Shown: piece after piece, positions 6,766 to 16,021 of the stretch
Layout: every line of letters starts with the position of its first letter
Numbering within the stretch: position 1 is the stretch's first letter
From: an uncultured Thermomicrobia bacterium
GTDB taxonomy: Bacteria; Chloroflexota; Chloroflexia; Thermomicrobiales; JALYUS01
Length of the DNA stretch: 44,095 nt
Assembly (NCBI GenBank): GCA_937968015.1
Contig: CALBSO010000074.1
Location: 1-44,095, forward strand
Reading direction: 5' to 3'
The notes under the pieces: generated by a model
What the model saw: the letters and a program-made list of their open reading frames with translations, nothing else
What the model was told of the DNA's origin: nothing
The model's database searches: none
Program-made: the position numbers and the translations under genes

Positions 6766-9700
6766 ATGGTGAGCGCAGCAAAATTTACCGAGTCCGATGT
6801 CGAAGAAGCCGCCCTCGAATGGTTCGGTGATCTTGGCTATACCGTCCTTGACGGGCGCACCATCGAACCGGAGAAGCCCGCCGCCGAACGTGACGAGTTC
6901 CGCGATGTGCTGCTTGCGGGGCGATTGCAGGACGCAATCGCGCGCCTGAACCCGGCCCTTCCCACATCCGCCCGCGAAGATGCCTATCGCAAGGTCGCGC
7001 TGCTCGCCGACCCGAACCTGATAGATCGCAACCGCGCCTTCCACCGTCTGCTCGTGGACGGCGTGCCGGTGGAATACCGCAACACGAACGGTGAGATCGT
7101 CGGTAATCTCGCGCGCATCATTGATTTCGAGGAGGTGACGGCGAACGATTGGCTCGTTGTCAATCAGTTTACCGTCGTGGAGAAGAAGCAACGCCGCCCG
7201 GATATTCTCGTCTTCCTCAACGGCCTGCCAATTGCCCTCTTCGAGTTGAAGGACATGACGAACCCGCAGGCGACGATCTGGAACGCCTTCAACCAGTTCG
7301 AGACCTACAAGCAGGACATCCCCTCGCTCTTCACCACCAACGAAATCCTCGTCATCTCCGATGGCCGGGAAGCCCGCATCGGCTCCCTCACCGCAGACCG
7401 CGACCGCTTCATGCCCTGGCGCACGATTGACGGCGCGGCACTCGCGCCGAAGGGTATCGCGGAGTTGCAAGTGCTGATCGCCGGTGTCTTCGAGCGGCGG
7501 CGCATCCTCGATTATCTCCGTTCCTTCATCGTCTTCGAGGAAGATGACGGCGCGCTCCTGAAGAAACTGGCAGGCTATCACCAGTTCCACGCGGTCCAGA
7601 AGGCAATCGCCGAAACCGTGCGCGCGGCGGACAGTACCGGCAATCGCAAAGTCGGCGTCGTCTGGCACACGCAGGGCAGCGGCAAGAGCCTGACGATGGT
7701 CTTCTACGCGGGCCGGATTGTCCTGCATCCCGCGATGCAGAATCCAACGCTCGTGATCGTGACGGACACGAACGACCTGGACGACCAACTCTTTAGCACC
7801 TTCGGGCGCTGCCACGAACTGATCCGGCAAACGCCGCAACAGGCAGGCAGCCGCGACGAATTGAAAGAGATGCTCCGCATCGCGTCCGGCGGCGTCATCT
7901 TCACGACGATGCAGAAGTTCTTGCCTGATGAGAAGTTCGGGCAGTTCCCCTTGCTCTCAGACCGCCGCAATATCGTTGTCATCGCCGACGAAGCACACCG
8001 CAGCCAGTATGGGCTTGTGCAAGGCTACGCCCGCTATTTGCGTGACGCATTGCCGAACGCCTCGTACATCGGCTTCACCGGCACGCCGATTGAAAAGGCC
8101 GATGCCAACACCCGCAACGTCTTTGGCGAATACATAGATGTCTATGACATCCAGCGCGCGATTGAAGACGGCGCGACCGTGCCGATTTACTACGAAAGCC
8201 GCCTCGCCAAACTCGCCTTGCGTGAGGACGAACGCCCGAAACTGGACGAAGACTTCGAGGAAGTGACCGAAGGCGAAGAAGAGGACACCCGCCGCAAGTT
8301 GCGCTCGAAATGGGCCGCGCTGGAATCGCTTGTCGGTGCGGAAAAACGCCTCGACCTGATCGCCCGTGACCTTATCGCGCATTTCGAGGAACGCACGGCG
8401 GCGATGAGCGGCAAGGGGATGATCGTCTGCATGAGCCGCCGCGTCTGCGTGGACCTCTACAAGGCGCTCGTCAAACTGCGCCCCGAATGGCACAGCGAGG
8501 ATGACGCGACCGGCGCGCTGAAAGTCGTGATGACCGGTGATGCGACGGACCCGCTCGATTGGCAGCCGCACATTCGCAACAAGCGGGGCCGGGAAGCCAT
8601 CGCGACGCGATTCAAGAAGGTCGCCGATCCGCTGCACCTCGTCATCGTGCGCGATATGTGGCTGACCGGCTTCGATGTCCCCTGCCTGCATACGATGTAC
8701 ATAGACAAGCCAATGCGCGGCCACAGCCTGATGCAAGCCATCGCGCGCGTCAACCGCGTCTTCCGCGACAAGCCCGGTGGCCTGATCGTGGATTATCTCG
8801 GTCTCGCGGATCAGTTGCGCCAGGCCCTCGCGACCTACACCGAGAGCGGCGGCAAGGGAAACGCGGCGCCCGATCAATCGGAAGCCGTCGCCATCATGGA
8901 AGAGAAATATGAAGTCGTCGCCTCGCTCTTCCACGGCTTCGACTATGCCACCTTCGCTACCGGCACGGCGGCGCAACGCGTCAACCTCGTCATCGCGGCG
9001 CAAGAGTTCATCCTCGAACGCGTCAAGGACGGCAAGAACCGGCTGATCCGCACGTTTGCGGACCTCTCGAAATCCTACGCGCTCGCCGTCGCGCGCGATG
9101 AAGCCCTCGCCATTCGTGATGACGTCGCCTTCTTCCAAGCCGTGCGTTCAGGATTGGTGAAGGTCTCCGCCCGCGAAACGCAAGCAGCCAGCGATGTAGA
9201 TTATGCCATCCGGCAGATCGTCTCGCGCGCGGTCTCATCGAACGAAGTGATAGACATCTTCGCGGCGGCGGGTTTGGACAAGCCGGACATCTCGGTACTC
9301 TCCGAAGAGTTCCTTGCCGAAGTACGCGACTTGCCGCAGCGCAACCTCGCGGCGGAAGCCCTGCAAAAACTGCTCGCGGACGAAATCAAGGAGCGCGGCA
9401 AGTCGAATGTCGTGCAGGGTAAGAAGTTCTCCGCGATGCTGGAAGCATCTATCATAAAATACCAGAACCGGGCGATCACGACCGCGCAAATCATCGAAGA
9501 ACTGATCGCCCTCGCTCGGCATCTGCGCGAAGAGCAGGATCGCGGCGCGCAACTTGGCCTGAACGAGAACGAGATCGCCTTCTACGATGCCCTCGAAGTG
9601 AGCGATAGCGCCGTTGCCGTCCTCGGTGATGACACACTCCGACACATCGCACAGGAACTCGTGCGGACGATCAAGGAGAACGTCACGATAGACTGGACAG

Positions 9701-9846
9701 TGAAAGAGAGCGTCCGCGCGAAACTGCGGCTCGCCGTGAAGCGCATTCTCCGGAAATATGGCTACCCCCCGGACAAAGAGGAGAAGGCCATCGAAACCGT
9801 GCTCGAACAAGCCGCACGCCTGGCCGCAGATTGGATAGGCTGGTAA
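6766..9846 (+). CDS. hsdR: type I restriction endonuclease subunit HsdR
   Basis: 1026 residues, normal HsdR length. The N-terminal nuclease domain shows the PD-(D/E)xK pattern RPDILVF (D146) with ELK (E160, K162). The SF2 translocase follows, with Walker A TQGSGKS (K307), DEAH box (D408-H411), and the TGTP motif near residue 440. Later helicase motifs include MWLTGFDVPCLHTMYIDKPM and QAIARVNRVF. The helical C-terminus docks on the methylase. HsdR translocates DNA with ATP and cuts at a distance from unmodified sites. The start is ATG at 6766; a GTG codon directly follows, and no strong ribosome-binding site separates the two. Every nuclease and motor motif checked is present, so the system looks functional despite the mobile element before this gene. 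Confidence 0.95.
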   Translation: MVSAAKFTESDVEEAALEWFGDLGYTVLDGRTIEPEKPAAERDEFRDVLLAGRLQDAIARLNPALPTSAREDAYRKVALLADPNLIDRNRAFHRLLVDGVPVEYRNTNGEIVGNLARIIDFEEVTANDWLVVNQFTVVEKKQRRPDILVFLNGLPIALFELKDMTNPQATIWNAFNQFETYKQDIPSLFTTNEILVISDGREARIGSLTADRDRFMPWRTIDGAALAPKGIAELQVLIAGVFERRRILDYLRSFIVFEEDDGALLKKLAGYHQFHAVQKAIAETVRAADSTGNRKVGVVWHTQGSGKSLTMVFYAGRIVLHPAMQNPTLVIVTDTNDLDDQLFSTFGRCHELIRQTPQQAGSRDELKEMLRIASGGVIFTTMQKFLPDEKFGQFPLLSDRRNIVVIADEAHRSQYGLVQGYARYLRDALPNASYIGFTGTPIEKADANTRNVFGEYIDVYDIQRAIEDGATVPIYYESRLAKLALREDERPKLDEDFEEVTEGEEEDTRRKLRSKWAALESLVGAEKRLDLIARDLIAHFEERTAAMSGKGMIVCMSRRVCVDLYKALVKLRPEWHSEDDATGALKVVMTGDATDPLDWQPHIRNKRGREAIATRFKKVADPLHLVIVRDMWLTGFDVPCLHTMYIDKPMRGHSLMQAIARVNRVFRDKPGGLIVDYLGLADQLRQALATYTESGGKGNAAPDQSEAVAIMEEKYEVVASLFHGFDYATFATGTAAQRVNLVIAAQEFILERVKDGKNRLIRTFADLSKSYALAVARDEALAIRDDVAFFQAVRSGLVKVSARETQAASDVDYAIRQIVSRAVSSNEVIDIFAAAGLDKPDISVLSEEFLAEVRDLPQRNLAAEALQKLLADEIKERGKSNVVQGKKFSAMLEASIIKYQNRAITTAQIIEELIALARHLREEQDRGAQLGLNENEIAFYDALEVSDSAVAVLGDDTLRHIAQELVRTIKENVTIDWTVKESVRAKLRLAVKRILRKYGYPPDKEEKAIETVLEQAARLAADWIGW

Positions 9847-9868
9847 TCGCACGTGCCGTGCGGAATGA

Positions 9869-10981
9869 CTACGCACTACCACGGATCAGCCGTTCCGGGC
9901 GGAAGGTGGCGAGGCGCGGGTCAACGATGCCCGTCGTAATCTCCCGCGCGACGATGCGGCCGAGGAGCGGGCCCATCGTCACGCCGCTATGCGTGCAGAC
10001 GATATACAACCCATCCATACCCGGTACGGGGCCGACGACGGGGTAGCCATCGCCGGGGATCGCGCGCACGCCGATGAGCGCCGCCTGGATCGGCGTGCCC
10101 GCGAGGCTTGGCACGACTGATACGGCGCGCTCATAGACGTGGTAGGCGATCTCCGGCAGCGGCGTGGTCGGCATCTCGGGATGCGTGATCGGGTCGAACT
10201 CCGTCGCTTGCAGGCGGAGACGACCACCGCCGTCGGGGCGCACATTGATCGTCGCGGAGTTGAGTAGCGCGCGGAGCCGCACCGGCGCGGCGGCGGTGAC
10301 GACGAGCATGCCGACGGTTGGCTCCATCGGCAAGTGGAACCCGGCGGCGCGGGCGAACTCTCCGCTCCATCGCCCGACGCAACTGATGACGAGATCAGCG
10401 GCAATCCGCTCGCCGCTCTCGGTGACAACGCCTGCGACGCGCCCGCCGGAGCGTGCGACCGCCGTGACGCGGCAGCCCGTGCGGATCGTCGCGCCTGCCC
10501 GCTCGGCGGTCCGTGCCAGCGTTCCGACGAGCAGCGGCACATCCGCGTACCCCTCGGCGGGGAAGAAGGCGGCCTGTTCCACACCGGGCGGCGGCACGAG
10601 GTCGGGTTCGAGCGCACGCAGTTCGGCGGTTGTCAGGATTTCCGCCTGATACCCCCAATCGCGCAAGCGGGCGACTTTCTCCATCAGCGCGGTGTGCCCG
10701 GCTTCGTCCGCTGCCCACTCCATACTACCGTCCAGATGGAGCCAGGGCGCGCTGCCGAACTCGCTCGCGAGGATGCGGTGCTCCGCCATGCCGCCGGTGT
10801 TGAGGATGTGATAGGCGAGCGGCGGTTTGTTGTTGGCGTTGAGCCAGGCGAAACTCGCGCCGGAGGCGCCACCGGAGAGAGGGCCCGCTTCGAGCAGCGT
10901 CACGCGCGCCCCGGCCCGCGTCAGCCGGTAGGTCACCGATGCGCCGATCATCCCCCCGCCGATGACGACAATATCGGTCAT
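9869..10981 (-). CDS. FAD-dependent oxidoreductase, DAO family (glycine/D-amino-acid oxidase or dehydrogenase type)
   Basis: 370 residues. The N-terminal dinucleotide-binding motif (G8-G-G-M-I-G13) is followed by an acidic residue at the end of the second strand (LLEAGPLSGGASG), and the C-terminal FAD motif is DGLYIVCTHSGVTMGPLLGRIVAREI. The DAO fold oxidises amines such as glycine, sarcosine or D-amino acids to imines. Substrate specificity is not readable. The ATG at 10981 lies one base after the stop of the iclR-type gene (10983), so the two are co-transcribed and probably coupled. It ends 22 bases from the convergent hsdR end. Confidence 0.85.
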   Translation of the reverse strand: MTDIVVIGGGMIGASVTYRLTRAGARVTLLEAGPLSGGASGASFAWLNANNKPPLAYHILNTGGMAEHRILASEFGSAPWLHLDGSMEWAADEAGHTALMEKVARLRDWGYQAEILTTAELRALEPDLVPPPGVEQAAFFPAEGYADVPLLVGTLARTAERAGATIRTGCRVTAVARSGGRVAGVVTESGERIAADLVISCVGRWSGEFARAAGFHLPMEPTVGMLVVTAAAPVRLRALLNSATINVRPDGGGRLRLQATEFDPITHPEMPTTPLPEIAYHVYERAVSVVPSLAGTPIQAALIGVRAIPGDGYPVVGPVPGMDGLYIVCTHSGVTMGPLLGRIVAREITTGIVDPRLATFRPERLIRGSA

Positions 10982-10982
10982 C

Positions 10983-11813
10983 CTAGGCTCGCTCGTCGCC
11001 GAGCGTGCTGCCGAGGCTGGCGGAGACCTGCGCCGCGCCCTCCCGGACGACGACGGCGAGGGCGGGGCGGCGCTCCGGCCCGAGGCGCTGCGCGGGGCCG
11101 GAAAGGCTGAGTGCCGCGATCACCCGGCCGCGCGCGTTACGGACCGGCCCGGCGATCCCGATCAGGTCGTCCGCCCGCTCGCCGCGATCCAGCGCGATCC
11201 CCTGCGCGCGCACCTTCGCCAGTTCGGCGAGCAACGCATCCGGCTCGGTGATCGTGCGGACGGTGTAACGGATGGGCGGCGCTTCCGTGAGGAGCAACTG
11301 GACTTCCGGCGTCTTCAGCCAGGCGAGCAGAATTTTCCCCGCCGCCGTGCAGTGCAGCGGCCCGTGTGAGCCGACCGGCGTGACGCTGCGGATCTGCCGC
11401 GCGCACTGCACCCGCTCGATCACGACAGCCGTGGAACCTGTGCGGATGACGAGCGAGACGGTCTCGTCCTCCTGGGTGACGATCCGTTCCATGACCGGCA
11501 GCGCGATCGCGCGGATATCGAGTTGATCTTCAAGGGCGTGCGAGATGCGCAGGAGTTTCAGCCCGAGGCGGTAGAGACCGGTGCGGCCGTCCCGCGTCAC
11601 ATAGCCCGTCTGGACGAGCGTGCCGAGCAGCCGGTATGTCGTACTCGGATGCAGCCCGGCGGCATTGGCGACTTCGGTGAGCGATGCGGGGCGCGGAAAC
11701 GCGGCGACCCGTTCGAGGACGCGAAGCGCGCGCTCGACCGTCTGCATCGGCGCGCCCGGCGCGCCGGCGTGGGCCGTTTCCCCATCAACCTCGTCCGCCT
11801 TGACGGTATACAT
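10983..11813 (-). CDS. IclR-family transcriptional regulator
   Basis: 276 residues from the chosen ATG at 11813 (MYTVKADEVDG); the frame also contains an earlier start at 11837. The later ATG has AGGGGG 8 bases upstream. An N-terminal winged helix-turn-helix (about residues 25-85; ASLTEVANAAGLHPSTTYRLLGTL) is followed by the IclR effector domain (HCTAAGKILLAW and later segments). IclR proteins bind small metabolites and control neighbouring catabolic genes. Here the gene heads a two-gene unit with the FAD oxidoreductase and is divergent from the ABC importer at 12064. Control of either or both is likely, but no operator could be pinned down. Confidence 0.88.
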   Translation of the reverse strand: MYTVKADEVDGETAHAGAPGAPMQTVERALRVLERVAAFPRPASLTEVANAAGLHPSTTYRLLGTLVQTGYVTRDGRTGLYRLGLKLLRISHALEDQLDIRAIALPVMERIVTQEDETVSLVIRTGSTAVVIERVQCARQIRSVTPVGSHGPLHCTAAGKILLAWLKTPEVQLLLTEAPPIRYTVRTITEPDALLAELAKVRAQGIALDRGERADDLIGIAGPVRNARGRVIAALSLSGPAQRLGPERRPALAVVVREGAAQVSASLGSTLGDERA

Positions 11814-11925
11814 TGCAAGTGCCCCCTGATGTCTCATTCACCCCGCGCAATCGCAATTGCACCCCGCGATAGTCATACCATACCACGCCTGCGAATGTCG
11901 AGATGAGTAACGTGCCGGGCAGCCC

Positions 11926-11953
11926 TCATTACTCATTACTGCTTACTCGTTAC
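11926..11953. repeat. four tandem heptamers in the iclR-ABC intergenic region
   Basis: TCATTAC, TCATTAC, TGCTTAC, TCGTTAC in direct succession (read on the other strand GTAATGA-type). Three GCAATGA heptamers occur at 20616-20636, so this is a recurring heptamer-repeat type. It lies between the two divergent promoters and could be an operator or a slipped-strand repeat. Confidence 0.6.
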
Positions 11954-11964
11954 TGCCGCCACGC

Positions 11965-11993
11965 TTGCATTCCCCTCACGGCACGCATATCAT
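11965..11993 (+). promoter_or_regulatory. candidate promoter of the ABC importer operon
   Basis: TTGCAT (11965-11970), a 17-base spacer, then TATCAT (11988-11993; one mismatch to TATAAT). It is 70 bases before the GTG start at 12064 and directly next to the heptamer repeat. Confidence 0.4.
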
Positions 11994-12063
11994 TCGATAA
12001 CAGAGGAATGGTACAAGAATGCGAGAGTGTGGCGGGATTTCGGCGTAATCACGGAGCCATTGC

Positions 12064-13083
12064 GTGCGCGAACAGCGTCTGAAGCCAGCCCTCGCGGTTC
12101 CCGGTGTGGCTACCTCCGGGATGCGCGCGCGCCTCGGCGCTCGTCTTCGCTCACTCGGCTTCTCTTATCTCCTCATCCTGCCCGCGGTGATTATTCTCGG
12201 CTTCTTCCATATCTTCCCGATCTTTTACGCCTTTTATATCAGCCTCCACAAATGGAAAATCAAGAAGCAGAGTTATGTCGGCCTCGACAACTATACGCGG
12301 GCGCTCCATTCGACGGAATTCTGGGACGCGATCCGAACGACGCTCTGGTACGTCGTCGGGACGGTGCCGATCGGTCTGGCGCTCTCACTCTTCCTTGCCA
12401 TCCTGATCTTCCGACCAATCGCCGGGCGCACGTTCTATCGCATCGTGCTCTTCCTGCCGTACATCACGCCGCCCCTCGCGATGGCGATCGTCTGGGGGTG
12501 GATGTACAAGCAGGACGGCGCGGGGTTCATCAACGCCTTCCTCGGCAACTTTGGTATCGGCAACCACCGTTGGCTGCTCGAAACGCGCGGCTTCTTCGAT
12601 CTCATCGCGTCGAACTTCGGCATCCATCTGCCGCAGTTCTTGCAAGGGCCACCGCTGCCGCTCGTCGCGATCATGGCCTACTCGCTCTGGACCGCAGTCG
12701 GCTTCGATACGATCATTTTCCTCGCCGGGCTTTCCAATGTGCCGAAAGACGTGATTGAGGCAGCGCAGATTGACGGCGCGAACCAGTGGCAGATCGCCAC
12801 ACGCGTGATCGCCCCGCTCCTGCGGCCGACGATCCTCTTCCTCTCAATTATCTCGGTGCTGCGAGCCTTCCAAGTCTTCAACCCGATCTACGCGATGACG
12901 GGCGGTGGCCCGGCGCAGAAGACCGAGACGATCACCTTCTTCATTTTCGATCAATTCTTCCAGCAGGTGAATGTCGGGTACGGCGCCGCGATCGCGCTGC
13001 TGCTCTTCGTCATTCTCTTCTTCATTACTCTCGTGCAACTGCGGATTGGTGAAGAACGTCGCGTGGGCCGGGCGGGGGGCTGA
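12064..13083 (+). CDS. ABC transporter permease, MalF/UgpA type
   Basis: 339 residues with about six membrane helices, starting near residue 32 (FSYLLILPAVIILGFFHIFPIFYAFY). The EAA motif that docks the ATPase is present late in the protein (EAAQIDGANQWQIATRVIAPLLRP). Binding-protein-dependent importers of this class move sugars, sugar phosphates or polyols. The GTG at 12064 is supported by GGAG 7 bases upstream; an ATG at 12121 is the alternative. The second permease starts 3 bases after the stop. The N-terminal 30 residues are basic and cytoplasmic. Confidence 0.92.
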   Translation: MREQRLKPALAVPGVATSGMRARLGARLRSLGFSYLLILPAVIILGFFHIFPIFYAFYISLHKWKIKKQSYVGLDNYTRALHSTEFWDAIRTTLWYVVGTVPIGLALSLFLAILIFRPIAGRTFYRIVLFLPYITPPLAMAIVWGWMYKQDGAGFINAFLGNFGIGNHRWLLETRGFFDLIASNFGIHLPQFLQGPPLPLVAIMAYSLWTAVGFDTIIFLAGLSNVPKDVIEAAQIDGANQWQIATRVIAPLLRPTILFLSIISVLRAFQVFNPIYAMTGGGPAQKTETITFFIFDQFFQQVNVGYGAAIALLLFVILFFITLVQLRIGEERRVGRAGG

Positions 13084-13086
13084 GAG

Positions 13087-13986
13087 ATGGCGATACGCAC
13101 AGCATCGCGGGGTGTGCTCTCGTCCGCACAACGCGCGCAGCCACGGGCGGTGCGGACGGCGCAGGCGCGGGCACGGCGGAATCTCGTGTCGCACATCGTC
13201 CTGTTGATCTTCGTGATCGGGGCGCTCATCCCCTTCTATTGGATGGTTGCCACGAGTGTGAAGACGCTTTCCGAGTCGTTGCAGTCGCCGCCGACATGGA
13301 TTCCGCAGCACGCCAACTTCAAGAACTATACGAATGCCTTCCACTCGGCGCCGTTCGGGCGATACCTCTTCAATACACTCTTCATCGCCGGGATCACCGT
13401 GATCTGCAATCTCCTCACTTCCGTACTGGCCGCGTACTCGTTCGCGATGAACGACTTCCCCGGCAAGCGGGTGATCTTCGCGATCCTCCTCACGACGCTG
13501 ATGATCCCCTTCGAGGTGACGCTGATCCCGAACTTCATTCTCATCAAGAACCTGCACCTGTATAATACCTATTGGGCGCAGATCGTCCCATGGGCGGCGG
13601 GGACGTTCGGTATCTTCTTAGTCCGGCAGTTCTTCCTCAGCATACCGAAGGAGATCTTCGAGGCGGCGGTGATTGATGGCGCGAGCGCATGGGGAATTCT
13701 CTGGAAGGTCGCGGTGCCACTCGCGCGCCCGGCGCTTGTGACCCTTGCCCTCTTCAGTTTCATCGGCTCGTGGAACTCGTTCGTCTGGCCGCTGATTGTC
13801 ACGACGAGCGACAGCGTGCGACCAATTCAGGTCGGCCTGTCGCAACTGAAGAGCGATGCCGGGAACAACAACTTCCCCATCCTTATGGCGGGGACGGCGC
13901 TGACGATCGTCCCGATCAGCATTCTCTACTTCTTCGTGCAACGCCAGTTGATCGAGGGTGTTGCGTCGTCCGGCGTCAAGGGATAG
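13087..13986 (+). CDS. ABC transporter permease, MalG/UgpE type
   Basis: 299 residues with six predicted membrane helices. The first is HIVLLIFVIGALIPFYWMV near residue 37. The EAA motif reads EAAVIDGASAWGILWKVAVP and is followed by LALFSFIGSWNSFVWPL, typical of the MalG/UgpE partner. It follows the first permease by 3 bases, so both are made from one message. The protein pairs with it to form the translocation channel. It is separated from the binding-protein gene by about 150 bases containing three hairpins. Confidence 0.92.
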   Translation: MAIRTASRGVLSSAQRAQPRAVRTAQARARRNLVSHIVLLIFVIGALIPFYWMVATSVKTLSESLQSPPTWIPQHANFKNYTNAFHSAPFGRYLFNTLFIAGITVICNLLTSVLAAYSFAMNDFPGKRVIFAILLTTLMIPFEVTLIPNFILIKNLHLYNTYWAQIVPWAAGTFGIFLVRQFFLSIPKEIFEAAVIDGASAWGILWKVAVPLARPALVTLALFSFIGSWNSFVWPLIVTTSDSVRPIQVGLSQLKSDAGNNNFPILMAGTALTIVPISILYFFVQRQLIEGVASSGVKG

Positions 13987-14002
13987 CCGGTCCTAACCCC
14001 GG

Positions 14003-14106
14003 CCCCTTCCCTAATGAGGAAGGGGAGACGGATGGGAAGCGTAATCGGGGGATGTTGGAGGGGCGATGCGCGTATCGCCCGATTTCCCCTCCCGCGTTGG
14101 GAGGGG
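14003..14106 (+). repeat. three consecutive hairpins between permease and binding-protein genes
   Basis: Stem 1: CCCCTTCC 14003-14010 with 14018-14025. Stem 2: GGGCGAT 14061-14067 with ATCGCCC 14074-14080. Stem 3: CCCCTCCC 14086-14093 with 14099-14106. All are perfect and none has a T-run. Stems 1 and 3 belong to the C-rich hairpin family seen elsewhere in the window. In many importers, hairpins here block decay or attenuate so that the binding protein is made in excess; that role is inference. Confidence 0.6.
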
Positions 14107-14136
14107 CTAGAGGTGGGTAGAAAAGGAGTGGTCACA

Positions 14137-15762
14137 GTGAGCGACAACGGGCTGTTTGGCAAACGATTGAACCGGCGGACATTGCTCGGCGGCATCGCGG
14201 GGAGCGCGGCGGCGGCGATCCTCGCAGCCTGCGGGAGCAGCAAGGCGACCGACACGCCGAAGCCCGCCGGCACAACCGCCCCGGCGTCCGGCGGCGCGGC
14301 GACGGCCGTGCCCGCAACGACCGGTGCGGCCGCGACGAGCGCGCCCGCCGTCGCCACGACCGCACCCAGCACCTCCGGCTCGACAACCGGCAGCGCCACA
14401 ACCGCCAGTGGTTCAGCGACGGCTGTGACGGTTGATACCTCCAAACTCTCCGCCGGGCAGTCCGTCGTCGCGCAGAAGTTCGCGACCACGGCGGGCCAGG
14501 GGAGCGACATTGACAAGGTGGACCTGAAGGGCAAGACCGTTCAGGTGGATTTCTGGCACGTCCAGTCGAAGCAGAACGAGGACGCGCTGAAGAAGATCGC
14601 GGCGGACTTCAACGCCGCCAATCCCGGTATTACCGTGACCCCGGTGTACATCGGGGACTACAACACGATCGCGCAGAAGATCCAGGTCGGTATCCAGGCG
14701 AAGCAAGTGCCCGCGATGGCGGTCGGTTATGAGAACAATGTCGCCAACTACCAGCAGGCCGACGCACTCCTCGACCTGACGCCCTACATCAACAGCAAGA
14801 CGTACGGCTGGACGAAGAATGACCTCACGGACATCTTCCCCGGCTTCCTGGACCGGAACATCTACCCGGATTTCAAGAACCAGATCCTCTCCGCGCCTTT
14901 CACCTCCTCCATTCTGATGATGTGGTACAACGCGGACATGCTCAAGTCCGTCGGCTTCAACGGCCCGGCGAAGACGTGGGATGAGTTCAAGGCACAGGCG
15001 GCGGCAACGGTGAAGGCCGGCAAGCGCGGCTATCCCGTGCGGGCGGAGACATCGGATGTTGACGGTATGGTCTTCTCCTTCGGCGGCGAAGTCATCACGC
15101 CGGACAATAAGAAGGCGAAGTTCGACTCCCCGCAGGCGCTCGCCGCCCTCCAGGTGCTGGAGGATATGGTGAAGGCAGGGACGACATTCATCACCGACGC
15201 AACGAGCAACGAGGACCAGACGTTCTTCACAAACGGCGATGCCCCGTTCTTTCTCGGCTCCAGCACTGGCCGCGCGTACATCGGCGCCGCGATGCAGAAG
15301 GACCCGAAAGACCCGACGAAGGGCGATAAGTTCAATTGGAGCGGTACCGTCATCCCGCAAGGGGCGGACAACGTCAACACCCCGAAGACGGCGCTTTACG
15401 GCGCGAACTCCATCCTCTTCAAGACGACGCCGGAGAAGCAACTCGCCTCGTGGCTCTTCCTGAAGTACTTCGCCTCGAAGGATGTCACGGCGTACTGGTC
15501 CATCCAGACCGGCTATCTGCCCGTGCGGAAATCCGCTGCCGAATCGGAGACGTTCAAGACGTTCGTCAGTGGCAAACCGCTCAACCGCGCCGCCTTCGAC
15601 ATCGCACAGGCCGGCAAAGGCGAGCCGCAGCCGGCCGGCTGGACGAAGGCCCGGAAGGATATCCAGAACGTCGAGACGCAACTGATCAACAAGCAACTGA
15701 CTGCCGCGGACGCCGCAAAGCAGATCCAGTCAAAGGTCAATGATGACCTCGCCAACGGGTAA
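14137..15762 (+). CDS. ABC transporter substrate-binding lipoprotein (UgpB/MalE-like)
   Basis: 541 residues. The GTG at 14137 is chosen because AAAAGGAG lies 8 bases upstream; the longer open frame from 14014 would translate the hairpin region. The N-terminus has a twin-arginine-like RRTLLGG (R13, R14), a hydrophobic stretch and the lipobox LAAC with Cys32 as the lipidation site. A long low-complexity Thr/Ala/Ser/Pro linker (about 36-100) follows, and then an SBP_bac_1/8 fold beginning VQVDFWHVQSKQNEDALKKIAADFN. It captures the solute outside the membrane and hands it to the two permeases upstream. No ATPase (MsmK/UgpC-like) gene is in this cluster. The ligand is not predictable, though family relatives bind sugars or glycerol phosphates. 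Confidence 0.92.
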   Translation: MSDNGLFGKRLNRRTLLGGIAGSAAAAILAACGSSKATDTPKPAGTTAPASGGAATAVPATTGAAATSAPAVATTAPSTSGSTTGSATTASGSATAVTVDTSKLSAGQSVVAQKFATTAGQGSDIDKVDLKGKTVQVDFWHVQSKQNEDALKKIAADFNAANPGITVTPVYIGDYNTIAQKIQVGIQAKQVPAMAVGYENNVANYQQADALLDLTPYINSKTYGWTKNDLTDIFPGFLDRNIYPDFKNQILSAPFTSSILMMWYNADMLKSVGFNGPAKTWDEFKAQAAATVKAGKRGYPVRAETSDVDGMVFSFGGEVITPDNKKAKFDSPQALAALQVLEDMVKAGTTFITDATSNEDQTFFTNGDAPFFLGSSTGRAYIGAAMQKDPKDPTKGDKFNWSGTVIPQGADNVNTPKTALYGANSILFKTTPEKQLASWLFLKYFASKDVTAYWSIQTGYLPVRKSAAESETFKTFVSGKPLNRAAFDIAQAGKGEPQPAGWTKARKDIQNVETQLINKQLTAADAAKQIQSKVNDDLANG

Positions 15763-15792
15763 TCAGGGAGGGAACATCGGTGTGCATTGCTT

Positions 15793-15808
15793 GGGGCCGT
15801 AAGGCCCC
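15793..15808 (+). terminator. GNRA-loop hairpin after the binding-protein gene
   Basis: GGGGCC, tetraloop GTAA, GGCCCC. A GTAA (GNRA) loop is unusually stable in RNA. It stands 30 bases after the stop codon and just before the true terminator, so it may stabilise the 3' end. Confidence 0.5.
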
Positions 15809-15816
15809 ATGCGCGG

Positions 15817-15859
15817 TCAGCGGTCACGGAGTGATATGTCCGTGGCCGCTGATTTTTTT
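15817..15859 (+). terminator. strong rho-independent terminator of the ABC operon
   Basis: A 14-bp stem (15817-15830 with 15839-15852, a single T-G wobble) encloses an 8-base loop and is followed by seven T residues (15853-15859). This is the most canonical terminator in the window. Confidence 0.88.
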
Positions 15860-16021
15860 GTCCGCGCCTTCACTCTCTCCGTCTTCCGCCACGTCGGTGT
15901 GAATTGCCGTGATCTCTCCTGGAATTGCCGCGCGAGGTATGCGGAAATTTCGCGGAAACTCGCGTTCATTCGATACATCGCAGTGCTCGCGTCGGCGATG
16001 TGGGACGAAAGGAGAGAGATG

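Noticed and set aside
14014..14136. Extended N-terminus of the substrate-binding lipoprotein
   Set aside because: It would translate intergenic hairpins and displace the signal peptide; GTG 14137 has a proper ribosome-binding site.
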